From Cystobacter ferrugineus (GTDB taxonomy: Bacteria; Myxococcota; Myxococcia; Myxococcales; Myxococcaceae): a stretch of 64,000 nucleotides of DNA. Every line of letters starts with the position of its first letter. The first letter of the stretch is position 1. Positions 51,310 to 59,782 of this stretch are shown here, piece by piece. A program made the translations under genes and the position numbers. Where the stretch lies: the NCBI RefSeq assembly GCF_001887355.1, contig NZ_MPIN01000027.1, positions 1 to 64,000 of the forward strand, written 5' to 3'. Under the pieces are notes generated by a model. The model saw only the letters and a program-made list of their open reading frames with translations, was not told the DNA's origin and searched no databases.

Positions 51310-51663
51310 ATGGCTGATGCCAAGTATTTCTCATTCATGCAGCGGGAGAACCAGGAGTTCGTCTTCGAACTGACCGATCCCGCGAAGATCCAACAGGCCC
51401 AAGAAATCCTCACCGGAAAGGAGCAGGCCAAGGTGCACGTCATGGGCAAGATCGTGAAGAGCCGGAAGCCCTACAACCCCAACTGGGATTACCATCTCGA
51501 TCCGGCGAGCATCACGTTCTTCCAGATGGCCATTGAAGTGTGTGATGCGAACATGGGCTACGTCGAGGATCATCTGGACGAAGCCGGAGGCGCCTTCCTG
51601 CCGGGCTCCTTCTGGTGTCCGTGGGACTCCAGACTGACGCGGGAAGTCACCCCTACCGCCTGA
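51310..51663 (+). CDS. BP74 N-terminal-like small protein
   Basis: A 117-residue cytoplasmic protein: [18 protein letters not shown] near the N-terminus, then [21 protein letters not shown] and [18 protein letters not shown], ending [14 protein letters not shown]. This resembles a domain first described in the Dictyostelium protein BP74 and seen as a small secreted or intracellular protein in Streptomyces and myxobacteria (from memory). The function is unknown. AGGAAAC and AAAGGAAG precede the ATG. Two cysteines may interact with the adjacent thioredoxin (inference). Confidence 0.68.
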   Translation: MADAKYFSFMQRENQEFVFELTDPAKIQQAQEILTGKEQAKVHVMGKIVKSRKPYNPNWDYHLDPASITFFQMAIEVCDANMGYVEDHLDEAGGAFLPGSFWCPWDSRLTREVTPTA

Positions 51664-51725
51664 CAGGCGAACAAGGTGTCAGGCGAATGGCTTGACACCT
51701 TCGCCAGGGGCCGCCGACTGGGGGC

Positions 51726-52295
51726 TCAATTCAGTGTCCCGCAGTCGGCGATCCGCTGCACCCGAAGCGTGGCCAGCCGCTCCAGCGGCGCCGCTGCTTC
51801 CAGTCCCTCCAGGAGCGCCACCGCGCGGGCGACCGCGTCCAGGGTGGACATCCCGGAGGGGTGCGTGGGCTCGCGCAACCGGAGTGTCCCGGGGGCGGGC
51901 GGCGGCAGCACCAGCCGGGGGATCGTGCGCAGCGCGGCGATCCGTTGGGTCATCCGCCGTGTCTGCGACCAACTCCCGTCCAACACCACCAATTGCCTGG
52001 GCGCGGGGGCGTCCGGGGGCGCGGTGGGGCCATCGGGGAAGAGCAGCCAGGTGCCTGGCTCGCTGATCAAGGCGGTGTCGAGCGCCTCGTCCAATGCGCC
52101 ATAGGTGAGCAGCCTGGAATTCGTGAGGGCCAGCGCGGCCAGCCGCCCGGTGTTGCTCTTCTTCCGGGGCTCCACCACGTGCTGGACGAGGAGGAACCGG
52201 GTGCGCGTCTCCACCCGGGGGAGCTCGGCGCACAGGCACAGGTGGAGCGGGAGGTTGCAGCGGTCACAGCGGGGACGGGCGATGGGGAGAGACAT
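51726..52295 (-). CDS. DTW-domain tRNA-uridine aminocarboxypropyltransferase
   Basis: A 189-residue DTW/TapT-family protein. N-terminal zinc-type motif CDRCNLPLHLCLC, then FLLVQHVVEPRKKSNTGRLA, and the DTW-equivalent motif DGSWSQTRRM near residue 110. Relatives install the 3-amino-3-carboxypropyl group on uridine 47 (or 20) of tRNA using SAM. The 3' end faces the BP74-like gene. Confidence 0.88.
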   Translation of the reverse strand: MSLPIARPRCDRCNLPLHLCLCAELPRVETRTRFLLVQHVVEPRKKSNTGRLAALALTNSRLLTYGALDEALDTALISEPGTWLLFPDGPTAPPDAPAPRQLVVLDGSWSQTRRMTQRIAALRTIPRLVLPPPAPGTLRLREPTHPSGMSTLDAVARAVALLEGLEAAAPLERLATLRVQRIADCGTLN

Positions 52296-52339
52296 CCTCC
52301 GTCATCCTGTTCCGGTGGCGGCGGGAAGAGAAGCGCTCT

Positions 52340-55330
52340 TCATGAAGGACAGGGGTTCACGTCAGCTCGGGGCCCCAGGGGCAGGGATACGGTGAAGAGC
52401 GCGCCGCGCTCCGGTTCGCTCTCCACGCTCACGCTGCCGCCCAGCGCGCGGACGATCTCCCGCGTGATGTAGAGCCCCAGCCCCAGCCCGCCATAGTGCC
52501 GGTCGCTCACCGCGCGCTCGAACTTCTCGAAGATGCGCGCCTGGGCCTCGGCCGCGATGCCGATGCCTTCGTCCCGCACACCCAGCAGCGCGCGCCCGTC
52601 CACCGTGGCGAGCGTCACCTCCACCGGGCGGCCCGCGCCGTACTTCAGCGCGTTGGTCAGCAGGTTGCTCACCACCTGCTCGAGCCGCAGCCGATCCCAT
52701 TTCCCCACCACCGGCGCCTCGTCCAGCCGCAGCCGCAGCGCGCAATCCGCCTTGGCCGCCTCGGCCTCGAAGGCGTGGGCCACCTCGCGCACCAGCGCGC
52801 TCAGATCCACCGGCTCCAGGTGCAGCTCGAGCCGCCCCGTGCTGATGCGTGACACGTCCAGCAGGCCGCTCACCAGCACGCTGAGCTTGCGCGTCTGCGC
52901 GCTCACCACGTCCAGCACCGCGCCCACCTGGCGCGCGGGCAGCGCGCCCTCCGGCTCCGTGCTCACGCGTCGTTGCAGGGCCTGCACCTTGAGCTGGATG
53001 GGAGTGAGCGGCGTCTTGAGCTCGTGGCTCGCCACCCCGAGGAAGTCATCGCGCAGCCGCACCGCCGTCTGCGACGCCGCGTACAGCCGCGCGTTGTCCA
53101 CCGCGAGCCCCGCGCGCCGGCCCAGGTCCTCGGCGAGCCGCACGTCCGCTTCGTCGTAGCGCCGCCCCGACTCCGAGTGGGCGAGGATGAGCACGCCCAG
53201 CAGCTTTCCTCGCGCCACCAGTGGCACCGCGAGGAAGGAGCGCAACCCCAACTGGCGCGCCATCCCCAGCCGCTCCGGGTCGCCGCCCGTCGCGGCGACG
53301 AGCATGTCTTCCGTGACATCCGGCACCCACGAGGCCTCGCCGGTGCGCAGCACGTGGGGCACCCCATGCTCGGCCTTCAGGTTGAGGGTGTAGCGGCGGG
53401 CGATCTCCCACGCGAGTCGCACCTTCGCCGGATCGGTGTGGCTCACCGCGAGCCGGCGCAGCGAGCCGTCCTCCTCCAGCATGTCCACGCAGCACCAGTC
53501 CGCGAGCGTGGGCACGGCGAGTCGCGCCACCTGCTGCAGCGTGGCCTCGGCATCCAGCGTGCTGCCCAGCAGCGCGCTCGCCTCGGAGAGGAAGCGGTGG
53601 GCGTCGCGGGTGCGGCGCGCGTCGTCGATGTCCGTGGCCGTGCCGAACCACTTGAGGGGGCGGCCGTCCGGCTCGCGCATGCAGGTGGCGCGGGTGAGGA
53701 ACCACCGGAAGGAGCCATCCGCGCGGCGCAGGCGGTACTCCGCCTCGTAGAGTTCCCCCGTCCGCACGCTGACCATCCAGCCCCGCAGTGCCTCGTCGAT
53801 GTCCTCGGGGTGGATGATCTCTGCCCACGCGCTGCCCAGCACCTCCTCCACCGTCCGGCCCGTGTAGCGGGTGAGTACCTGGTTCACGTAGTCGAGGTGC
53901 CCGTCGGCTCGGGCGGTCCACACCACCTGGGGCATGGACTCGGCGAGCGTGCGGTACTCCTGCTCGCGCTTTTGAAGGGCACGCTCCGTGTCCTTGAGCG
54001 CGGAGATGTCCTGGAAGGTGACCACGCCCACGGCGGGGCTGCCCGGCATGGCGGGCACCTGCGAGGACTCCACCAGGATGGCGGTGCTGCCGCGCGGGGT
54101 GTCCAGCGTCATCTGCAGCCCGCTCACGCTCTCGCCTCGCGCCGTGCGGGCCGAGGCCATCTGCTCGGGCGGAATCACGGTGCCATCCAGGTGGCGCACG
54201 GTGACGATGCGGTCGTACTCCGCGCGCGTCTCGGGCCGAGGGTAGGTGCCCCCCCACATCCGGTCCGCCGCCGCGTTGGCGAAGGTGAAGCGTCCGCTGC
54301 CGCGCTCCACCAGCACCAGGGGGACGGGGATCCGGTGCAGGACGGCCTCGAGCCACTGCTGCTGCGCCGTGAGACGCTCGTTGAGCGACTCCGCGTGCTG
54401 CTGTGCCCGCACCTGGTTCGTCACGTCCAGGAAGAGCGAGCCGACGGCCACGACGGCGCCGTCCTCGCCCCGCACCGGGAAGTAGTTCACCAGCACGTGG
54501 CGCCGCTCGCCGGTGTGCGCGAAGTCCACGGACGTGGGCAGTCCCATCAGCGTCTCGCCCGTGCGCAGCACGTGCTCCACGCGCTGCTGGATGCGGGCGG
54601 CCTCCTGGGGCGGCGACACCTCGTGCACGGAGCGCCCCACCATCTGCTCCGGAGTGCTGCCGACGGCGTGGGCGAGCCACGCGTTGCAGCGCACGTAGCG
54701 CAGCTCGCGGTCCACCAGCGTCATGCCCACGGGCGCGGCCGCCAGCAGCGCGTCCACCAGTGGCAGTGGTCCCACCGCGCGCTGCACCTCCTGCACCGCC
54801 GCCTGCACGCGCGCCGCGCTCTCTCGCTCCATCAGCTCGCGCTCGCGCCGGCGCATCTCGGCCTCCTCGCGCTGCAACTGCCGGCCACGGCGGTAGAGGT
54901 CCACGAAGACGCCGACCTTCGCGCGCAGGATGTCCGGATCGTACGGCTTGACGATGTAGTCCACCGCCCCGTGCGCGTAGCCCTCGAGGATGGCCCCCTC
55001 GTCGCGGCTCACGGCGCTCAGGAAGAGGATGGGCGTGGCGGCCGAGCGCTTGCGCTGCTTGATGAGTGTCGCCGTCTCCAACCCGTTCAGCCCCGGCATC
55101 TGCACGTCCAGCAGCACCGCGGCGAAATCCTCGGAGAGCACCGCCTTGAGGGCCTCCTCTCCGGACGACACCTTCACCAGCGGCTGGCCCAGGGGCGCGA
55201 GCACCGCCTCCAGCGCGATCAGGTTGGGTGGGTAGTCGTCCACCAGCAGCAGCGGGGCGGGCGGCAATGGAGCGGAAGGGGAGGTGGACACGGGGTGCAC
55301 GAGCGGGCGGTGGCTGAGAGAACCTCGCAC
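52340..55330 (-). CDS. Receiver-PAS-GAF histidine kinase
   Basis: A 996-residue soluble sensor kinase. Receiver about 27-145 (VLLDVQMPGLNG phospho-acceptor and KPYD), a short coiled linker, three PAS domains (about 190-310, 330-450, 460-585; the third is a PAS fold with PAC end EYRLRRADGSFRW), GAF about 600-750, HisKA with LGVASHELKTPL (phospho-His near 770), and HATPase_c with the N box VVSNLLTNALKYG and G boxes about 875-985. No membrane helix. The annotated start is GTG 55330; internal GTG codons around residue 11-16 are also possible, as no Shine-Dalgarno is clear. No partner regulator is adjacent, usual for orphan myxobacterial kinases. Confidence 0.9.
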   Translation of the reverse strand: MRGSLSHRPLVHPVSTSPSAPLPPAPLLLVDDYPPNLIALEAVLAPLGQPLVKVSSGEEALKAVLSEDFAAVLLDVQMPGLNGLETATLIKQRKRSAATPILFLSAVSRDEGAILEGYAHGAVDYIVKPYDPDILRAKVGVFVDLYRRGRQLQREEAEMRRRERELMERESAARVQAAVQEVQRAVGPLPLVDALLAAAPVGMTLVDRELRYVRCNAWLAHAVGSTPEQMVGRSVHEVSPPQEAARIQQRVEHVLRTGETLMGLPTSVDFAHTGERRHVLVNYFPVRGEDGAVVAVGSLFLDVTNQVRAQQHAESLNERLTAQQQWLEAVLHRIPVPLVLVERGSGRFTFANAAADRMWGGTYPRPETRAEYDRIVTVRHLDGTVIPPEQMASARTARGESVSGLQMTLDTPRGSTAILVESSQVPAMPGSPAVGVVTFQDISALKDTERALQKREQEYRTLAESMPQVVWTARADGHLDYVNQVLTRYTGRTVEEVLGSAWAEIIHPEDIDEALRGWMVSVRTGELYEAEYRLRRADGSFRWFLTRATCMREPDGRPLKWFGTATDIDDARRTRDAHRFLSEASALLGSTLDAEATLQQVARLAVPTLADWCCVDMLEEDGSLRRLAVSHTDPAKVRLAWEIARRYTLNLKAEHGVPHVLRTGEASWVPDVTEDMLVAATGGDPERLGMARQLGLRSFLAVPLVARGKLLGVLILAHSESGRRYDEADVRLAEDLGRRAGLAVDNARLYAASQTAVRLRDDFLGVASHELKTPLTPIQLKVQALQRRVSTEPEGALPARQVGAVLDVVSAQTRKLSVLVSGLLDVSRISTGRLELHLEPVDLSALVREVAHAFEAEAAKADCALRLRLDEAPVVGKWDRLRLEQVVSNLLTNALKYGAGRPVEVTLATVDGRALLGVRDEGIGIAAEAQARIFEKFERAVSDRHYGGLGLGLYITREIVRALGGSVSVESEPERGALFTVSLPLGPRADVNPCPS

Positions 55331-55547
55331 AGAAGTGCCCCGGGCGCGCAGGCTCGTGTGGCCGGGGATGTCTGGCGCCAGACGTCCTCATAACACCGAG
55401 CCCCGCGCGCACTCCGGGGGCCCCGCCTGCTCACTCGGAGTGTGACTGTTTTCCACTCCGCGAAACAGCCCCCGTTCCAGGAAGCAGGGAGTGCGAGCGT
55501 CCAAGGGCACCCCGGGGCGCTGGGGGCTCCTCGGCGCGCAATTCCTC

Positions 55548-55979
55548 TCAACCGCGCTCGCCGCCCGCTTCCGTACGCCATTGCTCGAGCAGCTCCAGGG
55601 CCTTTTCCCGCGTGGAGACGAATTGAATCCTCGTGCGCGGCGGATCATCCGGTGAGCGGGTCAGCGCGGCGGCGAGGACCACTCCCTTGGCGATGGCCCT
55701 GTGCAGCAGTCGCGTATTGAAGAGGATCATCCCCAGAAACCACCCGGACCGGATGTTTTCGCTCATGTAGCGCTTGGCCTCCGCGTCCATCCCCATCGAG
55801 GCCTGCATGTCGCTCAGGACGAAGTAGGGCTGGTCCGAGGCCAGCTCCCGGTAGAGATTCACGATTCGAACGGCTTCCTCCCGCGAGCACTCCCCTTGGA
55901 GTTTCACCCAGAGAAGATCAGGGGGCTCGAAGCGAAAGGTGTTCGCCCCTATCGTCCATTCGCGTGGGCCGGGCGTCAT
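55548..55979 (-). CDS. Small STAS/SpoIIAA-like protein
   Basis: A 143-residue cytoplasmic protein with predicted alternating strands and helices: TFRFEPPDLLWVKLQGECS, then FVLSDMQASMGMDAEAKRYM, and the C-terminal REKALELLEQW. The layout resembles the SpoIIAA/STAS-like family seen repeatedly in myxobacterial genomes, without a known ligand. Divergent from the dehydratase gene (54 bases between the starts). Confidence 0.65.
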   Translation of the reverse strand: MTPGPREWTIGANTFRFEPPDLLWVKLQGECSREEAVRIVNLYRELASDQPYFVLSDMQASMGMDAEAKRYMSENIRSGWFLGMILFNTRLLHRAIAKGVVLAAALTRSPDDPPRTRIQFVSTREKALELLEQWRTEAGGERG

Positions 55980-56033
55980 GAGAGCGTGGCGGATGGTAGC
56001 AAGAATCGACCCGCGACAACGAAGAGGTTATCC

Positions 56034-57080
56034 ATGGGGAAGCGGCGCGCGCGGGTGCGCGGTCTGCTACAACCCCCAGTGTCCATCCAACCTCTACTCC
56101 CCGTGACCCTTCCTGTTTCACGTGACGACATCCGCGCCGCCCACGAGCGCATCCGCCCCTATATCCGCCGCACGCCCGCCTGGAGACTGCCAGACGGAGC
56201 CCTGGGACATGACGGCCCGGTGAGCCTCAAGCTGGAGCTGCTCCAGCACGCGGGCTCGTTCAAACCGCGAGGGGCCTTCAACACGCTGCTGACGCAGCGG
56301 GTGCCGGAGGCGGGTGTCGCCGCGGCCTCGGGGGGCAATCATGGGGCGGCGGTCGCCTACGCGGCGAGCCGGCTGGGCGTTCCGGCCCGCATCTTCGTGC
56401 CGGAAATCTCCAGCCCCGCGAAGGTCGAGATCATCCGCCGCCTCGGTGCGGAGGTCGTCATCCAGGGGCTGCGCTACGCCGACGCGCTCCAGGCGTGCGC
56501 CGCGTACATCGAGCAGACGGGCGCGCTGTCCATCCACGCCTACGATGCGCTCTCCACCATCCAGGGCCAGGGCACCGTGGCGCTCGAATGGGAGGAGGAG
56601 GAGCCCGGGCTCGACACGGTGCTCGTGGCCGTGGGGGGAGGCGGGTTGATTTCAGGCATCGCGAGCTGGTGGGCGGGGCGGGGCGTCAAGGTGGTGGGCG
56701 TGGAGCCCGAGGGCTCACGGGCCTTGCATGCCTCGCTCGAGGCGGGACACCCCGTGGACGTGGCGGTCGAGTCGATCGCGGCCGATTCGCTCGGTGCGCG
56801 CAACACGGGAGGGCTCGTGTTCTCCATCGCCCGAGCGGCGGTGGACCATGTGGCACTGGTGAGCGACGCGGCGATCCGCGAGGCCCAGCGGACGCTCTGG
56901 CGGGACTGGCGCATCGCCTCGGAGCCCGGTGGCGCGACGGCCCTGTCCGCGCTGCTCTCCGGGGCCTACCGGCCGCGCCCGGGCGAGCGCGTCGGCGTGC
57001 TGCTCTGCGGGGGCAACGTGGAGCTGAGCAAGCTCGCGGAGCTCCTTCACCTCCCAGACACGTGGCAAGCGGGGAAGTAA
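56034..57080 (+). CDS. Threonine/serine dehydratase-like PLP enzyme
   Basis: A 348-residue fold-type II PLP enzyme. PLP lysine motif SFKPRGAFN, the glycine-rich ASGGNHGAAVAYAA, and VAVGGGGLISGIASWW binding the PLP phosphate. Likely deaminates threonine or serine to a 2-oxo acid; no C-terminal ACT regulatory domain, so this is the short, catabolic or racemase-like class. ATG 56034 has GAGG upstream; GTG 56103 would start the protein right at the conserved region and cannot be excluded. The last 34 bases overlap the 3' end of the convergent apyrase gene. Confidence 0.85.
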   Translation: MGKRRARVRGLLQPPVSIQPLLPVTLPVSRDDIRAAHERIRPYIRRTPAWRLPDGALGHDGPVSLKLELLQHAGSFKPRGAFNTLLTQRVPEAGVAAASGGNHGAAVAYAASRLGVPARIFVPEISSPAKVEIIRRLGAEVVIQGLRYADALQACAAYIEQTGALSIHAYDALSTIQGQGTVALEWEEEEPGLDTVLVAVGGGGLISGIASWWAGRGVKVVGVEPEGSRALHASLEAGHPVDVAVESIAADSLGARNTGGLVFSIARAAVDHVALVSDAAIREAQRTLWRDWRIASEPGGATALSALLSGAYRPRPGERVGVLLCGGNVELSKLAELLHLPDTWQAGK

Positions 57081-58081
57081 TCCTCGTGGACCGCTGCTCC
57101 CAGTGTCCACGAAGAGTAGGGTTTGACGAGGTGGAGGGTGGTGATGTTCATCACCCTCAGCAGTGCGGACGTATAGGCCAGCCCGTAACACGGGGACGTC
57201 GATGAGGCCCGCGCGCACTGGTCCTTTCCCAGGTTCTCCAGGTCCGCCCTCGGCACCTCGTGCTTGTCCTTCTCCTTGTCGAACCGCATCCATCCCTCTC
57301 CCGCCCCATACACCGGACGCTCATCCACCTCGGGCCACTTTCTCTTCATCTCCTTCACGTCTTCGAGGAACTTCGACTTCGTCAGCAGCCGCTCCACCGC
57401 ATCCCGGCAGCTCTCGAAGTTCCCCGGCGTGTTCCCGTCGAGACCACAAGAATCCTTCGCTTGGGCATCCAGTTCGTTCCTGATGCTATGAATGCCCACC
57501 GCATCGTCACTCGTGATGTCGTCGCTCGAGGGACTCATGGCGAACTGCACCGAGGCCCCTCCCGTCTCCAGAATCGAGAAATCCTTCCCGGGGGAGCTCA
57601 GCCGCTGCTCCATGGCCAGCCACGCGAGCTCCCCCTCCTTTTTCCCGTCGATGACGTCCGTGTGTCCGATGCGGTCCTCGAGCCCCTCGTTCAACACCTT
57701 CCAACATTCATCGAACTCGGTCCTGGATTTCGCCCGCAGCTTCCGGAGACCGCCCGTGCCCAGGAGCACCACGTGCTCCCTGGGCAGGTTGTCGAGGTGC
57801 TGCTTCAGCGTGTCCACCACTTTGTTGTCCGCGCACAGGCTGGTCAGGGAAGCCGCATCCATCGGCTTTCCGTCATGCAGGGGCGTGGCCTCGCATCCCC
57901 GAGGCCCGCGATTCACGGTGTAGAGCATGAAGCGGGTGCTCGAGGAGCCCGCGTCGATGACGAGGTGCTGAATGGGTTGTGGGAGAGCCGAGGGCTCCGC
58001 GCTGGAGCGAGCGTGCCGACATCCACCTCCCCACAGCGCAACGCACAAGAGGAACAGGGAGCAACCAAGAGCACGGGACAT
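57047..58081 (-). CDS. GDA1/CD39-family apyrase-like lipoprotein
   Basis: A 344-residue protein with a lipoprotein signal (LLCVALWGGGC, Cys near 21) and apyrase conserved regions: ACR1 VIDAGSSSTRFMLY (about 41), ACR2-like GTGGLRKL (about 107), ACR3-like EGELAWLAM (about 150), ACR4-like LETGGASVQFAM (about 170), and a late Cys-containing region. Ecto-NTPDases of this fold remove phosphates from extracellular nucleotides; bacterial members are known mainly from Legionella. The acetate/sugar-kinase fold is shared with Ppx/GppA phosphatases, the main alternative. Anchored outside, it could process prey or host nucleotides (inference). Confidence 0.82.
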   Translation of the reverse strand: MSRALGCSLFLLCVALWGGGCRHARSSAEPSALPQPIQHLVIDAGSSSTRFMLYTVNRGPRGCEATPLHDGKPMDAASLTSLCADNKVVDTLKQHLDNLPREHVVLLGTGGLRKLRAKSRTEFDECWKVLNEGLEDRIGHTDVIDGKKEGELAWLAMEQRLSSPGKDFSILETGGASVQFAMSPSSDDITSDDAVGIHSIRNELDAQAKDSCGLDGNTPGNFESCRDAVERLLTKSKFLEDVKEMKRKWPEVDERPVYGAGEGWMRFDKEKDKHEVPRADLENLGKDQCARASSTSPCYGLAYTSALLRVMNITTLHLVKPYSSWTLGAAVHEDYFPACHVSGR

Positions 58082-58317
58082 GCAACCTCCATGAACAAGT
58101 CGGGTTCACCACTCCATGAGCTCTGCCACCCATGATGTGCACACGCAGTGCGCCAATTCGACTCCCGGTTCGTTCGGAGCGGACCATGACAACGCGGTCC
58201 TGGTTCGTTCCATGCGCCCGCGCCATGGCGAGCCGGCCGCCTTGGCGTCCACGGCGGTGTCAGGACGCGCGGCGCTGTGGGTGCAGGTGTCAACATGACC
58301 CGAGTCGGGCATCTGAT

Positions 58318-58372
58318 TCAACCTGACGGTTGACAATCGCGCATGGCCCCCTATCCTCAACCGTATGGTTGA
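58318..58372 (+). promoter_or_regulatory. ArsR-gene promoter with two identical palindromic operators
   Basis: Two copies of TCAACC-N4-GGTTGA, at 58318-58333 and 58357-58372, centres 39 bases apart (close to four helical turns). A strong sigma-70-like promoter lies between and across them: TTGACA at 58330-58335, 16 bases, TATCCT at 58352-58357. Operator 1 covers the -35; operator 2 touches the -10 and covers the ATG at 58365. The arrangement predicts tight autorepression, and a transcript starting at or within a base of the ATG, that is leaderless. Confidence 0.75.
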
Positions 58373-58733
58373 GTGTGATGCCAGCACCCTGGACGAGGTG
58401 TTTCATGCCCTGTCCGATCCGACGCGACGGGCGATGTTGCGCCGCCTGAGCACACGGGAGCACACCGTCGGCGAACTCGCGGAGCCCTTCGCGATGTCGC
58501 TCGCGGCGGCCTCCAAGCACGTCAAGACGCTCGAGCGGGCGCGGCTCGTGCGCCGGACGGTCCGGGGACGCACGCACGTGTGCGGGCTCAACCCTGCTCC
58601 CCTGGCCGAGGCCAATGAATGGCTGCGCTTCTACGAGCGCTTCTGGTCCGGGCGGCTCGACGCGCTCGAGGCCCTGCTCCGGGCCGAGGACGCGGCGGCT
58701 GGCGCCAACATGGAAAGGAAGAAGAAACGATGA
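58365..58733 (+). CDS. ArsR/SmtB-family transcriptional regulator
   Basis: A 122-residue winged-helix repressor. HALSDPTRRAMLRRLSTREH is the typical first part, and MSLAAASKHVKTLERARLV is the recognition helix. It lacks the Cys metal-binding motifs of metal sensors and belongs to the group found beside AHSA1/SRPBCC and glyoxalase genes. Expected to bind the two palindromes at its own promoter. Its stop overlaps the next start by four bases (ATGA). Confidence 0.9.
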   Translation: MVECDASTLDEVFHALSDPTRRAMLRRLSTREHTVGELAEPFAMSLAAASKHVKTLERARLVRRTVRGRTHVCGLNPAPLAEANEWLRFYERFWSGRLDALEALLRAEDAAAGANMERKKKR

Positions 58734-59116
58734 AGATCAAGCTGACGAGCGTGCTGGTGGATGATCAGGCCAAGGCGCTGAGCTTCTATACGGAGAAGCT
58801 CGGCTTCGTGAAGAAGCAGGACATTCCCATGGGCCCGGTACGGTGGCTCACCGTCGTCTCGCCCTCGGAGCCCGAGGGCGTCCAGCTGCTGCTCGAGCCC
58901 ATGGGGCATGCGTTCGCCGCGACGTACCAGAAGGAGCTCTACGCGGCGGGCATTCCCCTCACGGCCTTCTTCGTCGACGACCTCCCGAGCGAGTACGCGC
59001 GGCTGAAGGCCCTGGGCGTGGTGTTCCGAGGCGAGCCCAAGACGATTCCCGGAGGACCGACCATCGCCGTGCTCGAGGACACGTGCGGCAACCTCCTCCA
59101 ACTCGTGCAGGGATAG
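58730..59116 (+). CDS. VOC/glyoxalase-family protein
   Basis: A 128-residue single vicinal-oxygen-chelate protein: MKIKLTSVLVDDQAKALSFY and LGFVKKQDIPMG at the N-terminus, the central LLLEP, and a C-terminal VLEDTCGNLLQLVQG strand supplying a metal ligand. Such proteins include glyoxalase I, bleomycin and fosfomycin resistance proteins; substrate unknown. Translationally coupled to the ArsR gene through the ATGA overlap. Confidence 0.88.
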   Translation: MKIKLTSVLVDDQAKALSFYTEKLGFVKKQDIPMGPVRWLTVVSPSEPEGVQLLLEPMGHAFAATYQKELYAAGIPLTAFFVDDLPSEYARLKALGVVFRGEPKTIPGGPTIAVLEDTCGNLLQLVQG

Positions 59117-59172
59117 ACAATGAGCAGGCCCCGGATTCGAATCCACTGCGTCACGCTCGGAGCGGCATCCTG

Positions 59173-59730
59173 ATGCGCCGCGCCCGGACACGCGGTGCCC
59201 CTGGCACCCTCACCGAGCAGGGCACGGTCCGCTTCGAGCGGCTCCTGCCCGGTTCCGCCGAGCGGCTCTGGGCCTATCTCACGGATTCGGAGAAGCGCGG
59301 CCAGTGGCTGTCGACCGGCGCCCTGGAGCCCTGGGTCGGCGGGCGCATCGAGCACGTCTTCCGCCATGCGGAACTCAGCCCCTCGCTCGAGCCCATTCCC
59401 GAGCGCTACCAGCACATGAAGGACGGCCATGCCTTCACCGGCCGCATCATCCGCTACGAGCCCCCGCATGTGCTGGCCTACACCTGGGGCGATGAACCCG
59501 ATGCGTCCGAGGTCACCTTCGAGCTGAACCCCCGGGGCGAGGATGTCCTGCTCGTGCTCACCCACCGGAGGCTCGGCGCGCGCCGGGAGCGGGTCAGTGT
59601 CGCGGGCGGCTGGCACACCCACCTTTCTCTTCTGGAGGATCGCCTCCACGGGCAACAACCCCCCTCGTTCTGGTCTCTCCACACCGCCCTGGAGGCCGAG
59701 TACGAGCAGTTGCTCGCCGGGGAGGAGTAG
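59173..59730 (+). CDS. SRPBCC (AHSA1-like) protein
   Basis: A 185-residue START-like fold protein: VRFERLLPGSAERLWAYLTD and SEKRGQWLSTG at the start, EPPHVLAYTWGD in the middle, and GWHTHLSLLEDRLHGQ at the end, the usual marks of the bacterial AHSA1 group. It binds hydrophobic ligands in a deep pocket. Third gene in the ArsR-VOC-SRPBCC module, probably co-transcribed after a 56-base gap. Start ATG 59173 is chosen to match the family length. Confidence 0.85.
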   Translation: MRRARTRGAPGTLTEQGTVRFERLLPGSAERLWAYLTDSEKRGQWLSTGALEPWVGGRIEHVFRHAELSPSLEPIPERYQHMKDGHAFTGRIIRYEPPHVLAYTWGDEPDASEVTFELNPRGEDVLLVLTHRRLGARRERVSVAGGWHTHLSLLEDRLHGQQPPSFWSLHTALEAEYEQLLAGEE

Positions 59731-59782
59731 GCCCTCGGCCTCCGAGGGCCCCGGTGCCCTCCGGGCTCAATCCGCGTGGCGG

